The position numbers and the translations under genes are program-made. A stretch of 64,000 nucleotides of DNA from Luteibacter yeojuensis (GTDB lineage Bacteria; Pseudomonadota; Gammaproteobacteria; Xanthomonadales; Rhodanobacteraceae): positions 1 to 64,000 of the forward strand of contig NZ_JZRB01000006.1 in NCBI RefSeq assembly GCF_000964085.1. Reading direction: 5' to 3'. The notes under the pieces are model-generated. The model searched no databases. It saw only the letters and a list, made by a program, of their open reading frames with translations, and was not told the origin of the DNA. Of this stretch, positions 45,617-57,203 are shown one piece after another. How positions within the stretch are numbered: the first letter of the stretch is position 1; each line of letters begins with the position of its first letter.

Positions 45617-46216
45617 TTACCAGATCTTGTAGACCTGGCCGGTTTGCAGCCCCTCGACGGAGCGCGAGAAGGCCAGCGCCGCGCGCGCGGCCGGCACCGG
45701 CTCGAAGCCGCGGAAGAACGGGCCATAGCCTTCCATCGACTCGACCAGCACCGTCGGGCTGACGACGTTGATACGCAGGCCACGTGGCAGTTCGATGGCC
45801 GCGGCACGCGCGTAGGCTTCAACCGCGCCGTTGGCCATGCTGGCGCAGGCACCCGCGAGGATCGGCTGTTCGGTGAGGATGCCCGTGATAAGCGTGAAGG
45901 AGCCTTCATCACGCAGCTTGTCCATGCCAGCCTGCACCAGGCGCACCTGGCCGAGCAGCTTGTCGTTCAGGCCGTCGAGGTATTTCTCTTCGGTGAGCTC
46001 GCCCAGCGGTGCGAACGGCACCTTGCCCGCGGTGCAGACGACGGCGTCGAGTTCGCCCACCTTTGCATACATCGCCTCGATGCTCTTGCTGTCGCGCAGA
46101 TCGACCTGCACATCGCCGCTGGCGCGGCCGGCGCGGATGATCTCGTGGCGCTGGCCGAGCTCGGCCGCCACGGCCCGGCCCAGCGTGCCGCCGGCGCCAA
46201 CGATCAGGATCTTCAT
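45617..46216 (-). CDS. short-chain dehydrogenase/reductase, short form
   Basis: A 199-residue NAD(P)-binding protein. The start ATG 46216 gives the N-terminal glycine motif ILIVGAGGTLGRAVAAEL, and the conserved region ELDAVVCTAGKVPFAPLGEL is the NAG-like part of the SDR fold. INVVSPTVLVESM corresponds to the substrate-loop motif. SDRs normally have about 250 residues; this one matches the shorter YwnB/NAD(P)-binding class. It is divergent from an AraC-family gene only 19 bases away, so that regulator may control it. The substrate is not known. Confidence 0.82.
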   Translation of the reverse strand: MKILIVGAGGTLGRAVAAELGQRHEIIRAGRASGDVQVDLRDSKSIEAMYAKVGELDAVVCTAGKVPFAPLGELTEEKYLDGLNDKLLGQVRLVQAGMDKLRDEGSFTLITGILTEQPILAGACASMANGAVEAYARAAAIELPRGLRINVVSPTVLVESMEGYGPFFRGFEPVPAARAALAFSRSVEGLQTGQVYKIW

Positions 46217-46235
46217 GGGAGGGTCTCCATGGTGA

Positions 46236-47192
46236 ATGACAACCGGAAAGAGTACGCTCGGCCAGATGAACCGTCGAGCCGCCCTCTCGCTGCCGCCGCC
46301 GCTCGCCGATACCTCGGCGCTGGGCCGCGAGCAGGATCTGCTGGGCCTGTCGGATGGCCCGGCCATCCACTACCTCGAACACGGCTCGCGCAGCCGGCTC
46401 ATCCGCTGGCACTACCACCCCGCGTACGAGCTGCACCTCATCGTCGCCACCGAGGGCACGGCGTACGTCGGTGACTATGAAGGCCGCTTCGCGCCCTACA
46501 CGCTGATGCTTACCGGCCCCAACGTGCCGCACAACTGGGTGACCGACGAGGCATGCGAACCGGCCGCGCTGCGCGATCGCGTCATCCTGTTCTCCGAAGC
46601 CTTCGTGCGCCGCTGCATCGAGTTCTTTCCCTCGGCGAAACACGTGAAATCGCTGCTGCTTGAAGAAGCGCGCCACGGCATCGTGTTCTCGTCCGACCTG
46701 GGGCGCGCGCTGGAACCCTATTTCCGCCGGGTATCGGATTACCCCGGGCTCCGCCGCGTGGCCAGCTTCTTCGAACTAGTGGAAGCGCTTGCAGAGGACG
46801 GCACGCGGCGCCCGCTCAGCAGCCGGCCGTTCCAGGCCTCGGCCGACCCCAGCCAGTCGATGAAGCTGCACCGCGCGGTCGCTTTCATCGATCGCCACCA
46901 CGCGGGCGATGTGTCGCTGAAAGCGGTGGCAAGCCGCCTGGAGATGTCCGAATCGGCATTCTCGCGTTTCTTCCACCAGCACACGGGTTACCGCTTCATC
47001 GAGTACGTGAACCAGACGCGCGTGCAGCGTGCCTGCGAGAAGCTGGTGGGCTCGCACGAGGCCATCACCGAGATCTGCTACGAGGTGGGTTTCAGCAACC
47101 TCAGCAACTTCAACCGGCGGTTCCTGGCCCTCACGGGCATGACGCCGCGCGAGTATCGGATGCGACATCGCCAGGCGCCCGCTGAATTGTGA
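46236..47192 (+). CDS. AraC-family transcriptional regulator
   Basis: A 318-residue activator or repressor. The N-terminal part is a cupin-like sensing domain (IRWHYHPAYELHLIVATEG, residues about 56-74). The C-terminal AraC domain has two helix-turn-helix motifs: VSLKAVASRLEMSESAFSRF and ITEICYEVGFSNLSNFNRRF, followed by TGMTPREYRMRH. I use ATG 46236; ATG 46266 is a good alternative and would leave a 49-base gap to the divergent SDR gene. It may regulate either the SDR gene or the polyol uptake operon downstream; the activator MtlR of mannitol operons is of this family, which favours the second. Confidence 0.88.
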   Translation: MTTGKSTLGQMNRRAALSLPPPLADTSALGREQDLLGLSDGPAIHYLEHGSRSRLIRWHYHPAYELHLIVATEGTAYVGDYEGRFAPYTLMLTGPNVPHNWVTDEACEPAALRDRVILFSEAFVRRCIEFFPSAKHVKSLLLEEARHGIVFSSDLGRALEPYFRRVSDYPGLRRVASFFELVEALAEDGTRRPLSSRPFQASADPSQSMKLHRAVAFIDRHHAGDVSLKAVASRLEMSESAFSRFFHQHTGYRFIEYVNQTRVQRACEKLVGSHEAITEICYEVGFSNLSNFNRRFLALTGMTPREYRMRHRQAPAEL

Positions 47193-47446
47193 TGACGCGC
47201 CGCGCCACGCCGCGGCGGGGCCGAACAGAAAAACCCCAATGCGATACGTACTTTGTTGCGCCCGGCGTGACATGCTGCAACGCAGCACAAAGCGCAGCCC
47301 GACGCCATCGCGAAGGGCCGCCGCAAGCGGCGTGACGCAAGAAAGTACGCATTTTCACCGCAAAACGACGCGCCACGTATTGGTGGCGATTGCCGCCTAA
47401 CGCCTATAACCCTCATCCACGACGACTCGCCGCATCGGGAGCAACG
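47193..47446. promoter_or_regulatory. upstream region of the polyol operon with palindromes
   Basis: 254 bases without a gene. A GC-rich hairpin (47198-47217: CGCCGCG / CGCGGCG) follows the AraC gene and could end its transcript, though no T-run follows. The perfect palindrome TGCTGCAACGCAGCA is at 47273-47287, and CGCCAC / GTGGCG flanks a 6-base spacer at 47371-47388. Either palindrome could be an operator for the AraC-family regulator. No confident promoter. Confidence 0.35.
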
Positions 47447-49671
<2,225 letters not shown>

Positions 49672-49684
49672 GGGAGGCACGACC

Positions 49685-50515
49685 ATGGCCAACAAGAAAC
49701 CAAACCACGCCGCCCGCCTGCTGCGCATCACCGCCTCGTGGGTCGTCGCGCTCATCATCTTCTTCCCCATCCTTTGGATGGTGCTCACCAGCTTCAAGAG
49801 CGAGCTGGATGCCTTCAGCATGCCGCCGCATTTCCTGTTCACACCGACGCTGGAGAACTACAGGGAGATCCTGGCGCGCGCGAACTACCTGCACTACGCG
49901 TGGAACTCGATCGTGACCGCGGGCGGCGCCACCGTCCTCGGCATGTTGCTCGCGGTGCCGGCGGCCTACGCCTTCGCCTACCACCCCACGCGCAAGACGA
50001 AGGACGTGCTGCTGTGGATGCTCTCGACCAAGATGCTGCCGGGCGTGGGCGTGCTGGTGCCGATCTACCTGATCAGCCGCGACCTCAACATGCTCGATTC
50101 GAAGACCGCGCTGATCATCATCTTCGCGCTGATCAACCTGCCGATCATGGTGTGGATGATCTACACCTACTTCCGCGATATCCCGTACGACATCCTCGAA
50201 GCGGCCCGCATGGATGGCGCGGGCACCTGGCAGACGATGTTCCGCGTGCTGATCCCCGTCAGCCGTGGCGGCCTCGCCTCCACCGCGCTGCTCTGCCTCA
50301 TCCTGTCGTGGAACGAGGCGTTCTGGTCGCTCAACCTCACCACCACCAGTGCCGCGCCACTCACCGCGCTGGTGGCCTCGTTCTCCAGCCCCGAGGGGCT
50401 GTTCTGGGCCAAGCTGTCGGCCGTCTCGACCCTGGCCTGTGCACCGATCCTGGTGCTGGGCTGGCTGTCGCAGCGCCAGCTGGTCCGCGGCCTCACCTTC
50501 GGCGCAGTCAAATAG
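49685..50515 (+). CDS. mtlG: polyol ABC transporter permease 2
   Basis: A 276-residue permease with six hydrophobic segments and the EAA loop DILEAARMDGAGTWQTMF. GGGAGG precedes the start. It forms the membrane heterodimer with the first permease, upstream of the ATPase gene. Confidence 0.92.
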   Translation: MANKKPNHAARLLRITASWVVALIIFFPILWMVLTSFKSELDAFSMPPHFLFTPTLENYREILARANYLHYAWNSIVTAGGATVLGMLLAVPAAYAFAYHPTRKTKDVLLWMLSTKMLPGVGVLVPIYLISRDLNMLDSKTALIIIFALINLPIMVWMIYTYFRDIPYDILEAARMDGAGTWQTMFRVLIPVSRGGLASTALLCLILSWNEAFWSLNLTTTSAAPLTALVASFSSPEGLFWAKLSAVSTLACAPILVLGWLSQRQLVRGLTFGAVK

Positions 50516-50525
50516 GAGCTGACCC

Positions 50526-51599
50526 ATGTCCCGTCTGGAAATCCGCAAGCTGCGCAAGTCGTTCGAGGGCACCGATGTCATCAAGGGCATCGACCTCGTG
50601 GTGGAGGATCGCGAGTTCTGCGTGTTCCTCGGCCCCTCGGGCTGTGGCAAGTCCACCACGCTGCGCCTCATCGCCGGCCTGGAGGAAGCCGACGAAGGGC
50701 AGATCCTGCTCGACAAGGACGACATCACCGACCGCGCCGTCGACAAGCGCGACCTGGCCATGGTGTTCCAGAGCTACGCGCTGTACCCGCACATGACCGT
50801 GCGCGAGAACATGTCGTTCGCGCTGAAGCTGGCCGGCGCCAAGCCGCTCGCCATCGACGAGAAGGTGGCGAAGGCGGCGAAGATCCTGGCCCTGGAGCCC
50901 TACCTCGACCGCAAGCCGTCGGCGCTTTCCGGCGGCCAGCGGCAGCGCGTCGCCATCGGCCGCGCCATCACCCGCGAGCCGCGCGTGTTCCTGTTCGACG
51001 AGCCGCTCTCCAACCTGGATGCCGCCCTGCGCGCGCAGACGCGCCTGGAGATCGCGCGCCTGCACCAGGAACTGAACGCAACGATGATCTACGTGACGCA
51101 CGACCAGGTCGAGGCCATGACGCTGGCCGACAAGATCGCCATCTTCAGCGAAGGCCGCATCGAACAGATCGGCTCGCCGCTGGAGTTGTATCGCCGCCCG
51201 GTGAACAAGTTCGTGGCCGGCTTCCTCGGCATGCCGCAGATGAACTTCATGGCCGCCACGGCCGAAGGCGGCGACCTGCGCCTGGCCAACGGCAACGTGC
51301 TGCACCTGCCTGCGCAGATCGAAGCGCGCGGCGAACTGACCCTGGGCGTGCGCCCCGAGCACCTGCGCGTGTGCGAGGACGGCAACGGCACCGGCGAGAC
51401 CCTGGCGGGCAAGCTCACCGTCGTCGAGCGGCTCGGCAGCGAAACCTATGCCTACGTCGACGTGCCCGGGCTCGGCACGATCACCGTGCGCGCCGATGGC
51501 GACTTCGAGCGCCGCGCGGGCCGCGATATCTGCATCCGCGTCGACCTCACCCATGCCTACGTGTTCGACGCCACCGGCAAAGCCATCCACCACCCTTAA
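50526..51599 (+). CDS. mtlK: polyol ABC transporter, ATP-binding protein (MalK/MtlK type)
   Basis: A 357-residue ATPase that powers the transporter. Walker A is FLGPSGCGKSTTLRLIAGL (residues about 33-51); the signature LSGGQRQRVAIGRAI is followed by Walker B FLFDEPLSNLDAALR and the switch histidine in YVTHDQVEAMTLADK. The C-terminal TOBE-like regulatory domain (from about 240) is typical of the MalK branch. AGGAG precedes the start. Confidence 0.94.
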   Translation: MSRLEIRKLRKSFEGTDVIKGIDLVVEDREFCVFLGPSGCGKSTTLRLIAGLEEADEGQILLDKDDITDRAVDKRDLAMVFQSYALYPHMTVRENMSFALKLAGAKPLAIDEKVAKAAKILALEPYLDRKPSALSGGQRQRVAIGRAITREPRVFLFDEPLSNLDAALRAQTRLEIARLHQELNATMIYVTHDQVEAMTLADKIAIFSEGRIEQIGSPLELYRRPVNKFVAGFLGMPQMNFMAATAEGGDLRLANGNVLHLPAQIEARGELTLGVRPEHLRVCEDGNGTGETLAGKLTVVERLGSETYAYVDVPGLGTITVRADGDFERRAGRDICIRVDLTHAYVFDATGKAIHHP

Positions 51600-51609
51600 G
51601 AAGGCCCCC

Positions 51610-53091
51610 ATGGCTCTTACCCCGTCCCAACTCGATCGCCTCCCCCCGGGTGTCGACGCACCGCCGTTCGATCGCGGCAAGGTCACCGCCGGCATCGCCC
51701 ACATCGGCGTGGGCGCGTTCCACCGCGCCCACCTGGCGATCTACACCAACCTGACGCTCACCGACCCCGACATGGCATCGTGGGGCATCCTCGGCATCAA
51801 CCTGCTCGAGCACGACAAGCCGCTGGCCGACGCCTTCAAGGCGCAGCAGGGTTTGTACTCCGTGAGTGAGTTCGACCCGCACGGCACGCGCACCACGCAT
51901 GTGGTGGGCGCCATGGTGGAGTACCTCTACGCGCCCGTCGACGGTGCCGCCAAGGTGTTGCAGCGCCTCGCCGACCCGGCCATCCGCATCGTCTCGCTGA
52001 CCATCACCGAGGGCGGCTACCTCATCGACGAGCACGGCCAGTTCCGCCTCGACGATGCCACGGTGAAGCATGACCTCGAGCACCCCGATGAACCGAAGGG
52101 TGCCTTTGGCTTCATCGTCGGTGCACTGGCCCGGCGCCGCGCCGCGGGCGTGGAACCGTTCACCGTCATGTCGTGCGACAACCTGCGCCACAACGGCGCG
52201 CAGGCGAAAAAGGCCGTGCTCGCGTTCGCGAAGGCACGCTCGCCCGAGCTGGCCGCTTGGATCGACGCGCAGGTGGATTTCCCCAATGGCATGGTCGACC
52301 GCATCACCCCCGCGACCACGCCAGCGGTGCGCGACGAACTCAATGCGGCCACCGGCCTCACCGACGAAGCGCCCGTGGTCTGCGAGGATTTCATCCAGTG
52401 GGTGCTCGAAGACAAGTTCCGCCATGGCCGGCCGGCGTGGGAGCGCCACGGCGTGCAGATCGTCGACGACGTGTCGCCGTACGAGGACGCGAAGATCCGC
52501 CTGCTCAACGGCTCGCACCAGATGCTGTCGTACCCGGCCTTCCTTTCCGGCCACCGCCGCGTCGACCTGGCGGTGAAAGATCCGCTGTTCAACGCCTACC
52601 TCACCGCCTTCCTCAACGACGATGCCGGCGTGTGGCTGAAGTCGCTGCCCGGCATGGATCTCGGCCCGTACAAGAAGAAACTGCTCGATCGATTCAGCAA
52701 CGAGTCCATCGCCGACCAGCTCGACCGCCTGTGCCTCGACGGCGGCTCCAAGATCCCGGGCTTCCTCGGGCCGACGATCACGGCGTGCCTGGAGAATGGC
52801 AAGGATGCGCGGCGCCTGGCGTTCCTTTTGGCCGCGTACGACCGCTACGTGCGCGTGGGGAAGGACGACGACGGCGCGACGTATCCCTTGCGTGAACCCA
52901 ACGCGATGCGCCTGGTACAGCCGCTGATCGATAGCGGCTCGAAGGAGACGCTGATCGAAAGCGTGGAGCTTGTAGGGCCGCTACCGGCGAAAGACGAGCG
53001 CTTCCGCCGCCAGTACGACATCTACGTGGACGCCCTCGAAAAGCACGGCGTGCGAAAGACACTGGAACGGCTGGACGCCCTCGTCGACTAG
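51610..53091 (+). CDS. mtlD: mannitol 2-dehydrogenase family (polyol dehydrogenase)
   Basis: Oxidises D-mannitol (or a similar polyol such as D-arabinitol or sorbitol) to the keto sugar with NAD+. The 493-residue protein is of the long-chain mannitol dehydrogenase family: N-terminal AGIAHIGVGAFHRAHLAIYT, TITEGGYLIDEHG, and the substrate-region DDVSPYEDAKIRLLNGSHQM with the catalytic-lysine region KIRLLNGSHQML. Length fits (about 490). It is the last gene of the polyol operon. No fructokinase or xylulokinase gene is next to it, so the keto sugar must be phosphorylated by enzymes encoded elsewhere. Confidence 0.93.
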   Translation: MALTPSQLDRLPPGVDAPPFDRGKVTAGIAHIGVGAFHRAHLAIYTNLTLTDPDMASWGILGINLLEHDKPLADAFKAQQGLYSVSEFDPHGTRTTHVVGAMVEYLYAPVDGAAKVLQRLADPAIRIVSLTITEGGYLIDEHGQFRLDDATVKHDLEHPDEPKGAFGFIVGALARRRAAGVEPFTVMSCDNLRHNGAQAKKAVLAFAKARSPELAAWIDAQVDFPNGMVDRITPATTPAVRDELNAATGLTDEAPVVCEDFIQWVLEDKFRHGRPAWERHGVQIVDDVSPYEDAKIRLLNGSHQMLSYPAFLSGHRRVDLAVKDPLFNAYLTAFLNDDAGVWLKSLPGMDLGPYKKKLLDRFSNESIADQLDRLCLDGGSKIPGFLGPTITACLENGKDARRLAFLLAAYDRYVRVGKDDDGATYPLREPNAMRLVQPLIDSGSKETLIESVELVGPLPAKDERFRRQYDIYVDALEKHGVRKTLERLDALVD

Positions 53092-53170
53092 GGTTTCATG
53101 GGGTGTACCCGGGGGCTTCACCCACCCGAACCTACGTTGGCTGCTCACCCAGCCGAGTGGAGCCCCCACC

Positions 53171-53332
53171 ATGCCCCTCACCCCGACCAACCCCCAGCCG
53201 CCCTTCGCCGAACCGGGCAAGAACCGGCCGGAAGACGAGATCCGCCAGCCCGGCAGCTACCGGCCGGAGCGAGACGCGGACCCGGAACCGCCGGTCAATG
53301 ATGATCCGGTCGAGCCGGCGGAGCCGAAGTAA
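53171..53332 (+). CDS. small proline-rich hypothetical protein
   Basis: A 53-residue hydrophilic peptide starting MPLTPTNPQPPFAEPGKNRP and ending EPAEPK, rich in Pro, Glu, Asp and Arg, with no signal or membrane segment. Such sequences are probably intrinsically disordered. A ribosome binding site (GTGGAG) lies upstream and the codon use suits the genome, which supports a real gene. No family was recognised; nothing in the context suggests a function. Confidence 0.55.
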   Translation: MPLTPTNPQPPFAEPGKNRPEDEIRQPGSYRPERDADPEPPVNDDPVEPAEPK

Positions 53333-53340
53333 AAAACAAC

Positions 53341-53380
53341 TGTGGGAATAGAAAGGATACTGTGGGATTAGAAAGGATTA
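53341..53380. repeat. two 20-base tandem repeats next to a REP-like palindrome
   Basis: TGTGGGAATAGAAAGGATAC at 53341-53360 and TGTGGGATTAGAAAGGATTA at 53361-53380 agree at 17 of 20 bases and lead into the family-B palindrome (TGTGGGAGCG at 53381). They share its TGTGGGA start, suggesting that they arose by slippage or partial duplication of the REP unit. Confidence 0.75.
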
Positions 53381-53447
53381 TGTGGGAGCGCGCTTGCGCG
53401 CGATGGTGCTAGCGGCAAGGCCCATCGCGCGCAAGCGCGCTCCCACA
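53381..53447. repeat. REP-like palindrome, family B, copy 4
   Basis: Arms TGTGGGAGCGCGCTTGCGCG and complement ending CTCCCACA with a loop of about 20 bases. It is followed by several degenerate copies of CCCACAGG-type sequence up to the ubiA start. Confidence 0.9.
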
Positions 53448-53530
53448 GATGGACCCCACCGGTGGCCCCCATAAGTAGGCCCCACAGGTAGGCCCCCACA
53501 GGCCGGTTCCCACAGTTAGAATTCGGGGCC

Positions 53531-54541
53531 ATGAGCCCCGCTTCCAAGAAAAACGCGCCCCGCCGCAAGATTCCCACGATGGCGCGCAAGCCAGCCGCAA
53601 CGGCTCCGCCGCCCGTGCGCCCGGCCGATGCATCGACCACCGCCGAGAAGGTGCTCGCCTTCCTGCTGCGGGGCGCGCCGGCCGCCCGCCGCGACAAGAT
53701 CTACGCGTTCCTCCAGCTCACCCGCATGGACCGCCCTATCGGCGCCCTGCTGCTCCTGTGGCCCACCTGGTGGGCGCTGTGGCTGGCCGCGAAGGATTTC
53801 CCGCCGATGGGCCCGCTGGTGATCTTCACCCTCGGCGTCTTCGCCATGCGCTCGGCCGGCTGCGCCATCAACGATTACGCCGACCGCAAGCTCGACCCAC
53901 AGGTGGCGCGTACCGCGGGCCGCCCCATCGCGAGCGGCCGCATCACGCCGAAGGAAGCGCTCGTCGCCTTCGCGGCGCTGCTGGTGTTCTCGTTCGTCCT
54001 CGTGCTGTTCACCAACACGCTCACCATCCTGCTCTCGTTCGCGGGCGCAGGCCTGGCGGCGTTGTATCCCTTCACCAAGCGCTACACCAACCTGCCCCAG
54101 GTGGTGCTTGGCGCAGCGTTCGGCTGGTCCATCCCCATGGCCTTCGCCGCGGTGACCAACAACGTGCCGCCGGTGGCGTGGCTGCTGTTCATCGCGAACA
54201 TCCTGTGGTCGGTCATCTACGACACCGAATACGCCATGGTCGACCGCGAGGAAGACCTGAAGGCCGGCGCGAAATCCACGGCCATCCTGTTCGCCGACGC
54301 CGACCTCGTCATCATCGGCGTGCTGATGGGCACGTTCCTGCTGGCCATGCTGCTGGTGGGTACGCGCAGTGCGCTGGGCTGGCCGTACTGGGCGGCGCTG
54401 GCGGTGGCCGCGGGCCTGTTCGGCTACCAGCAGTGGATCATGCGCGACCGTGCGCGCGACGCCTGCCTCACGGCGTTCCGCCACAACAACTGGGTGGGCC
54501 TGGCGCTCTGGGTAGGCATCGTCGTCGCCCTGGCACTGTGA
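53531..54541 (+). CDS. ubiA: 4-hydroxybenzoate polyprenyltransferase
   Basis: Attaches the polyprenyl chain to 4-hydroxybenzoate in ubiquinone synthesis at the inner membrane. The 336-residue protein has about 8-9 membrane segments. The first Asp-rich prenyl-diphosphate site is INDYADRKLDPQVART (about residues 113-128), with the second at YDTEYAMVDREEDLKAGAKS (about 230-250). An N-terminal extension of about 50 residues before the first membrane segment, with RARK-type basic residues, is longer than usual; ATG 53579 (MARKPAATAPP) is an alternative start. Stand-alone gene with no other ubi gene in the window. Confidence 0.92.
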   Translation: MSPASKKNAPRRKIPTMARKPAATAPPPVRPADASTTAEKVLAFLLRGAPAARRDKIYAFLQLTRMDRPIGALLLLWPTWWALWLAAKDFPPMGPLVIFTLGVFAMRSAGCAINDYADRKLDPQVARTAGRPIASGRITPKEALVAFAALLVFSFVLVLFTNTLTILLSFAGAGLAALYPFTKRYTNLPQVVLGAAFGWSIPMAFAAVTNNVPPVAWLLFIANILWSVIYDTEYAMVDREEDLKAGAKSTAILFADADLVIIGVLMGTFLLAMLLVGTRSALGWPYWAALAVAAGLFGYQQWIMRDRARDACLTAFRHNNWVGLALWVGIVVALAL

Positions 54542-54710
54542 CGCGCGTCACCTTCGTCATCGGGCGGACATATGCGCTGCACGAGTCCGTCACCGCTAAC
54601 CCATAAGTTCTTTCGGGTCGCGTACCCAGGGAGAGGCCGGCGCCCCGGCTAACCCCTGCTGGGCGGCGGGGTGGGTACGTGCAGCACCCATCCCGGAGTT
54701 CGACCCCATC

Positions 54711-57203
54711 ATGCGTGACACCCCCCTCAGCCGCGCGCTCCGTGCGGCGATCGTCGGTGCGTTCGTGTTTTCCGCCGCCGCCCATGCGCAGGACGCCGCC
54801 CCCGAGAAGAAGGCCACCGACCTCGACAATGTCGTCGTCACCGCCCGCTCGGGCACCGACACCCGCACCAAGTCGGAAACCAGCTATTCGATCACCACGA
54901 TCGACGAGGATCGCCTGCGCATGCAGGCGCCGACGAGCGTCACCGAGGCGGTGAAGTCGGTGCCGGGCTTCTGGGTGGAATCCAGTGGCGGCGAGGCCTC
55001 GGGCAACATCCGCGCGCGCGGCATCCCGGTGGATGGCTACGGCTCGGTGAACCTGCTCGAAGACGGCATCCCCGTGCAGCACGACCCGGCGCTGGGCTAC
55101 CTCAACGCCGACCAGGCGTTCCGCCTCGACGAAACCATTGAGCGAGTGGAAGTGGTGCGTGGCGGCCCGTCGTCGATCTTCTATTCCAACGCGCCCGCGG
55201 GCGCGATCAACTTCATCCCGCGCCAGGTCGGCGATACGGCCGAGGGCCTGGTGAAGTACACGGTGGGCAACTACTCGCTCAACCGCCTCGACTTCTGGTA
55301 CGGCACGCCCATCGGCGGCGGCTGGAAACTCGGCGTGGGCGGCTTCTGGCGCGTCGACGACGGCGTGCGCCGCCCGGGCTTCCACGCCGACGACGGCGGC
55401 CAGCTGCGCGCCACATTGTCGAAGCAGCTGGAGCACGGCGACGTGAGCTTCGACGTGAAGCACATGGATGACAAGGTGGCGCTGTACCTCGGCATACCGA
55501 TGTATACCGATTCGCACGGCGATATCCGACCCGCGCCCGGCTTCAATGGCAACTACGGCACGCTGGCCGGCCCCGAGACCGAGAACCTCGACATGCGCGA
55601 GGCCGGCGGCGGCACGTACCACTTCGACAACAGCGAAGGCACGCACGTGAAGCGCACGCAGGTGTCGTTCAAGTTCAACCACGACCTGGGCGATGACTGG
55701 AAGCTCGCCGAGGCCATGCGCTACAGCACCACCGATACGCAGCGCAACGGCGTATTCCCCAACGCCGTGGGCACCGGGCAGTCGATCATCGACCAGGACA
55801 GCGCCAGGCGCCTTGGCCTCGTGCCCGGCGCCACGGCGCTGCAGCTGCGCTACGTGGATAACCCCGTCCAGGTGTTCAACACCAACGGCCAGAACGGCAA
55901 TGGCCTGGTCGTCACCGGCGGCATCCGCGGCGTGACCATGCCGGTGAACGAGTTCATCAACGATACGCGCGTGCTGCGCAAGTTCGAGTTCGGCGAGCAA
56001 AGCCACGATGTGACGCTGGGCTATTACCACGCGAACTTCGAGCAGGATTTCGACCGCTACTCGTCGACGGTGCTGCTGGACGTGCGCGACAACGCGCGCC
56101 TGCTCGACCTCGTGGGCGTCGACGCGAACGGCAACGTGGTCGGCTCGCTCACCGACCACGGCTATTACGGCTACGGCTACGAGTGGGAACACGCCAGCGG
56201 CAAGTCGAACACCAACGCCGTGTACCTCTCCGACGAGTGGCAGGTGACGCCCGAGCTGCGCATCGACGGCGGCGCGCGCTGGGAGAAGGTCACCGTGCAG
56301 GGCTACACCGAGGGCAAGGCCACTGTCGACCTGGGCGGCTCGCCCGCGGCGGCGAAGGTGCTGACCGGCAACGGCCAGTTCACCCATTACGACCAGAGCT
56401 TCGACAAAACGGGCTGGACCCTAGGCGCGAACTGGCAGTTCTCGCCCCGCCAGGGCCTGTTCGCCCGCTGGACCTCCACGTTCCGCCTGCCCAACCTCAG
56501 CACCTATATCACCAGCCCCACGGCCACCCCGGTGCTGCAGACCATGGACCTGGGCGAGGCGGGCTGGAAGTACAGCGACCGCCTCGTGGACATGTACGCC
56601 ACCGCGTTTTACACCAAGTACAACAACGTGGGCTTCTCGAACTACGTGTTCGACCGGAACACCAATACCTCCACGCCGCAAACGGGGTACGCTGACACGA
56701 AGACGTATGGCCTCGAGCTGGAGGGCACCGTGTACCCTGTCAAATGGTTCGACGTGCAGTTCAACGCCACGCTGCAGCAGCCGAAGTACAAGGGCCTGCG
56801 CTACACCGAAGTGGTCAACAACGCCCCGGTGCTGCGTGATTACGAAGACAACCAGCTGATCCGCGTGCCCAGGGTGAGCTACCGCATCGTGCCGGGCGTG
56901 AACCTGCTGGATAACCGCCTGCGCCTGCAGTTCTCGTACGAGTACGAAGGCAAGCGCTACGTGGATACCGCCAACTCGGTGCGCCTGCCCGCCTACCACG
57001 TGGTGAACTTCAGCGCCCGCTACGACGCCACCCAGCAGCTTTCGCTGTACCTGTACGCCGACAACCTGTTCAACTCGCTGGGCCTTACCGAAGGCAACCC
57101 CCGCGCGGGCGAACTGGCCAGCAACGACGTGGGTGCCACCACGTTCATCGCGCGCCCGATCCTGGGCCGTTCGTTCCGCGCCGCCGCGATGTACCGCTTC
57201 TGA
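54711..57203 (+). CDS. TonB-dependent outer-membrane receptor
   Basis: An 830-residue receptor. It has a signal peptide (MRDTPLSRALRAAIVGAFVF, cleaved after AHA-Q), the TonB-box region LDNVVVTARSGTDTRTK, a plug (SVTEAVKSVPGFWVESSGG, VNLLEDGIPV), and a barrel ending in F. RVEVVRGGPSSIFYSNAPAG is the classic plug-barrel motif. The ligand is unknown; the preceding gap carries no ferric-uptake box I can recognise. Its stop codon shares a base with the start of the PHP hydrolase, so the two form a coupled unit like the receptor-glycerophosphodiesterase pair at 14.7-17.0 kb. Confidence 0.9.
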   Translation: MRDTPLSRALRAAIVGAFVFSAAAHAQDAAPEKKATDLDNVVVTARSGTDTRTKSETSYSITTIDEDRLRMQAPTSVTEAVKSVPGFWVESSGGEASGNIRARGIPVDGYGSVNLLEDGIPVQHDPALGYLNADQAFRLDETIERVEVVRGGPSSIFYSNAPAGAINFIPRQVGDTAEGLVKYTVGNYSLNRLDFWYGTPIGGGWKLGVGGFWRVDDGVRRPGFHADDGGQLRATLSKQLEHGDVSFDVKHMDDKVALYLGIPMYTDSHGDIRPAPGFNGNYGTLAGPETENLDMREAGGGTYHFDNSEGTHVKRTQVSFKFNHDLGDDWKLAEAMRYSTTDTQRNGVFPNAVGTGQSIIDQDSARRLGLVPGATALQLRYVDNPVQVFNTNGQNGNGLVVTGGIRGVTMPVNEFINDTRVLRKFEFGEQSHDVTLGYYHANFEQDFDRYSSTVLLDVRDNARLLDLVGVDANGNVVGSLTDHGYYGYGYEWEHASGKSNTNAVYLSDEWQVTPELRIDGGARWEKVTVQGYTEGKATVDLGGSPAAAKVLTGNGQFTHYDQSFDKTGWTLGANWQFSPRQGLFARWTSTFRLPNLSTYITSPTATPVLQTMDLGEAGWKYSDRLVDMYATAFYTKYNNVGFSNYVFDRNTNTSTPQTGYADTKTYGLELEGTVYPVKWFDVQFNATLQQPKYKGLRYTEVVNNAPVLRDYEDNQLIRVPRVSYRIVPGVNLLDNRLRLQFSYEYEGKRYVDTANSVRLPAYHVVNFSARYDATQQLSLYLYADNLFNSLGLTEGNPRAGELASNDVGATTFIARPILGRSFRAAAMYRF

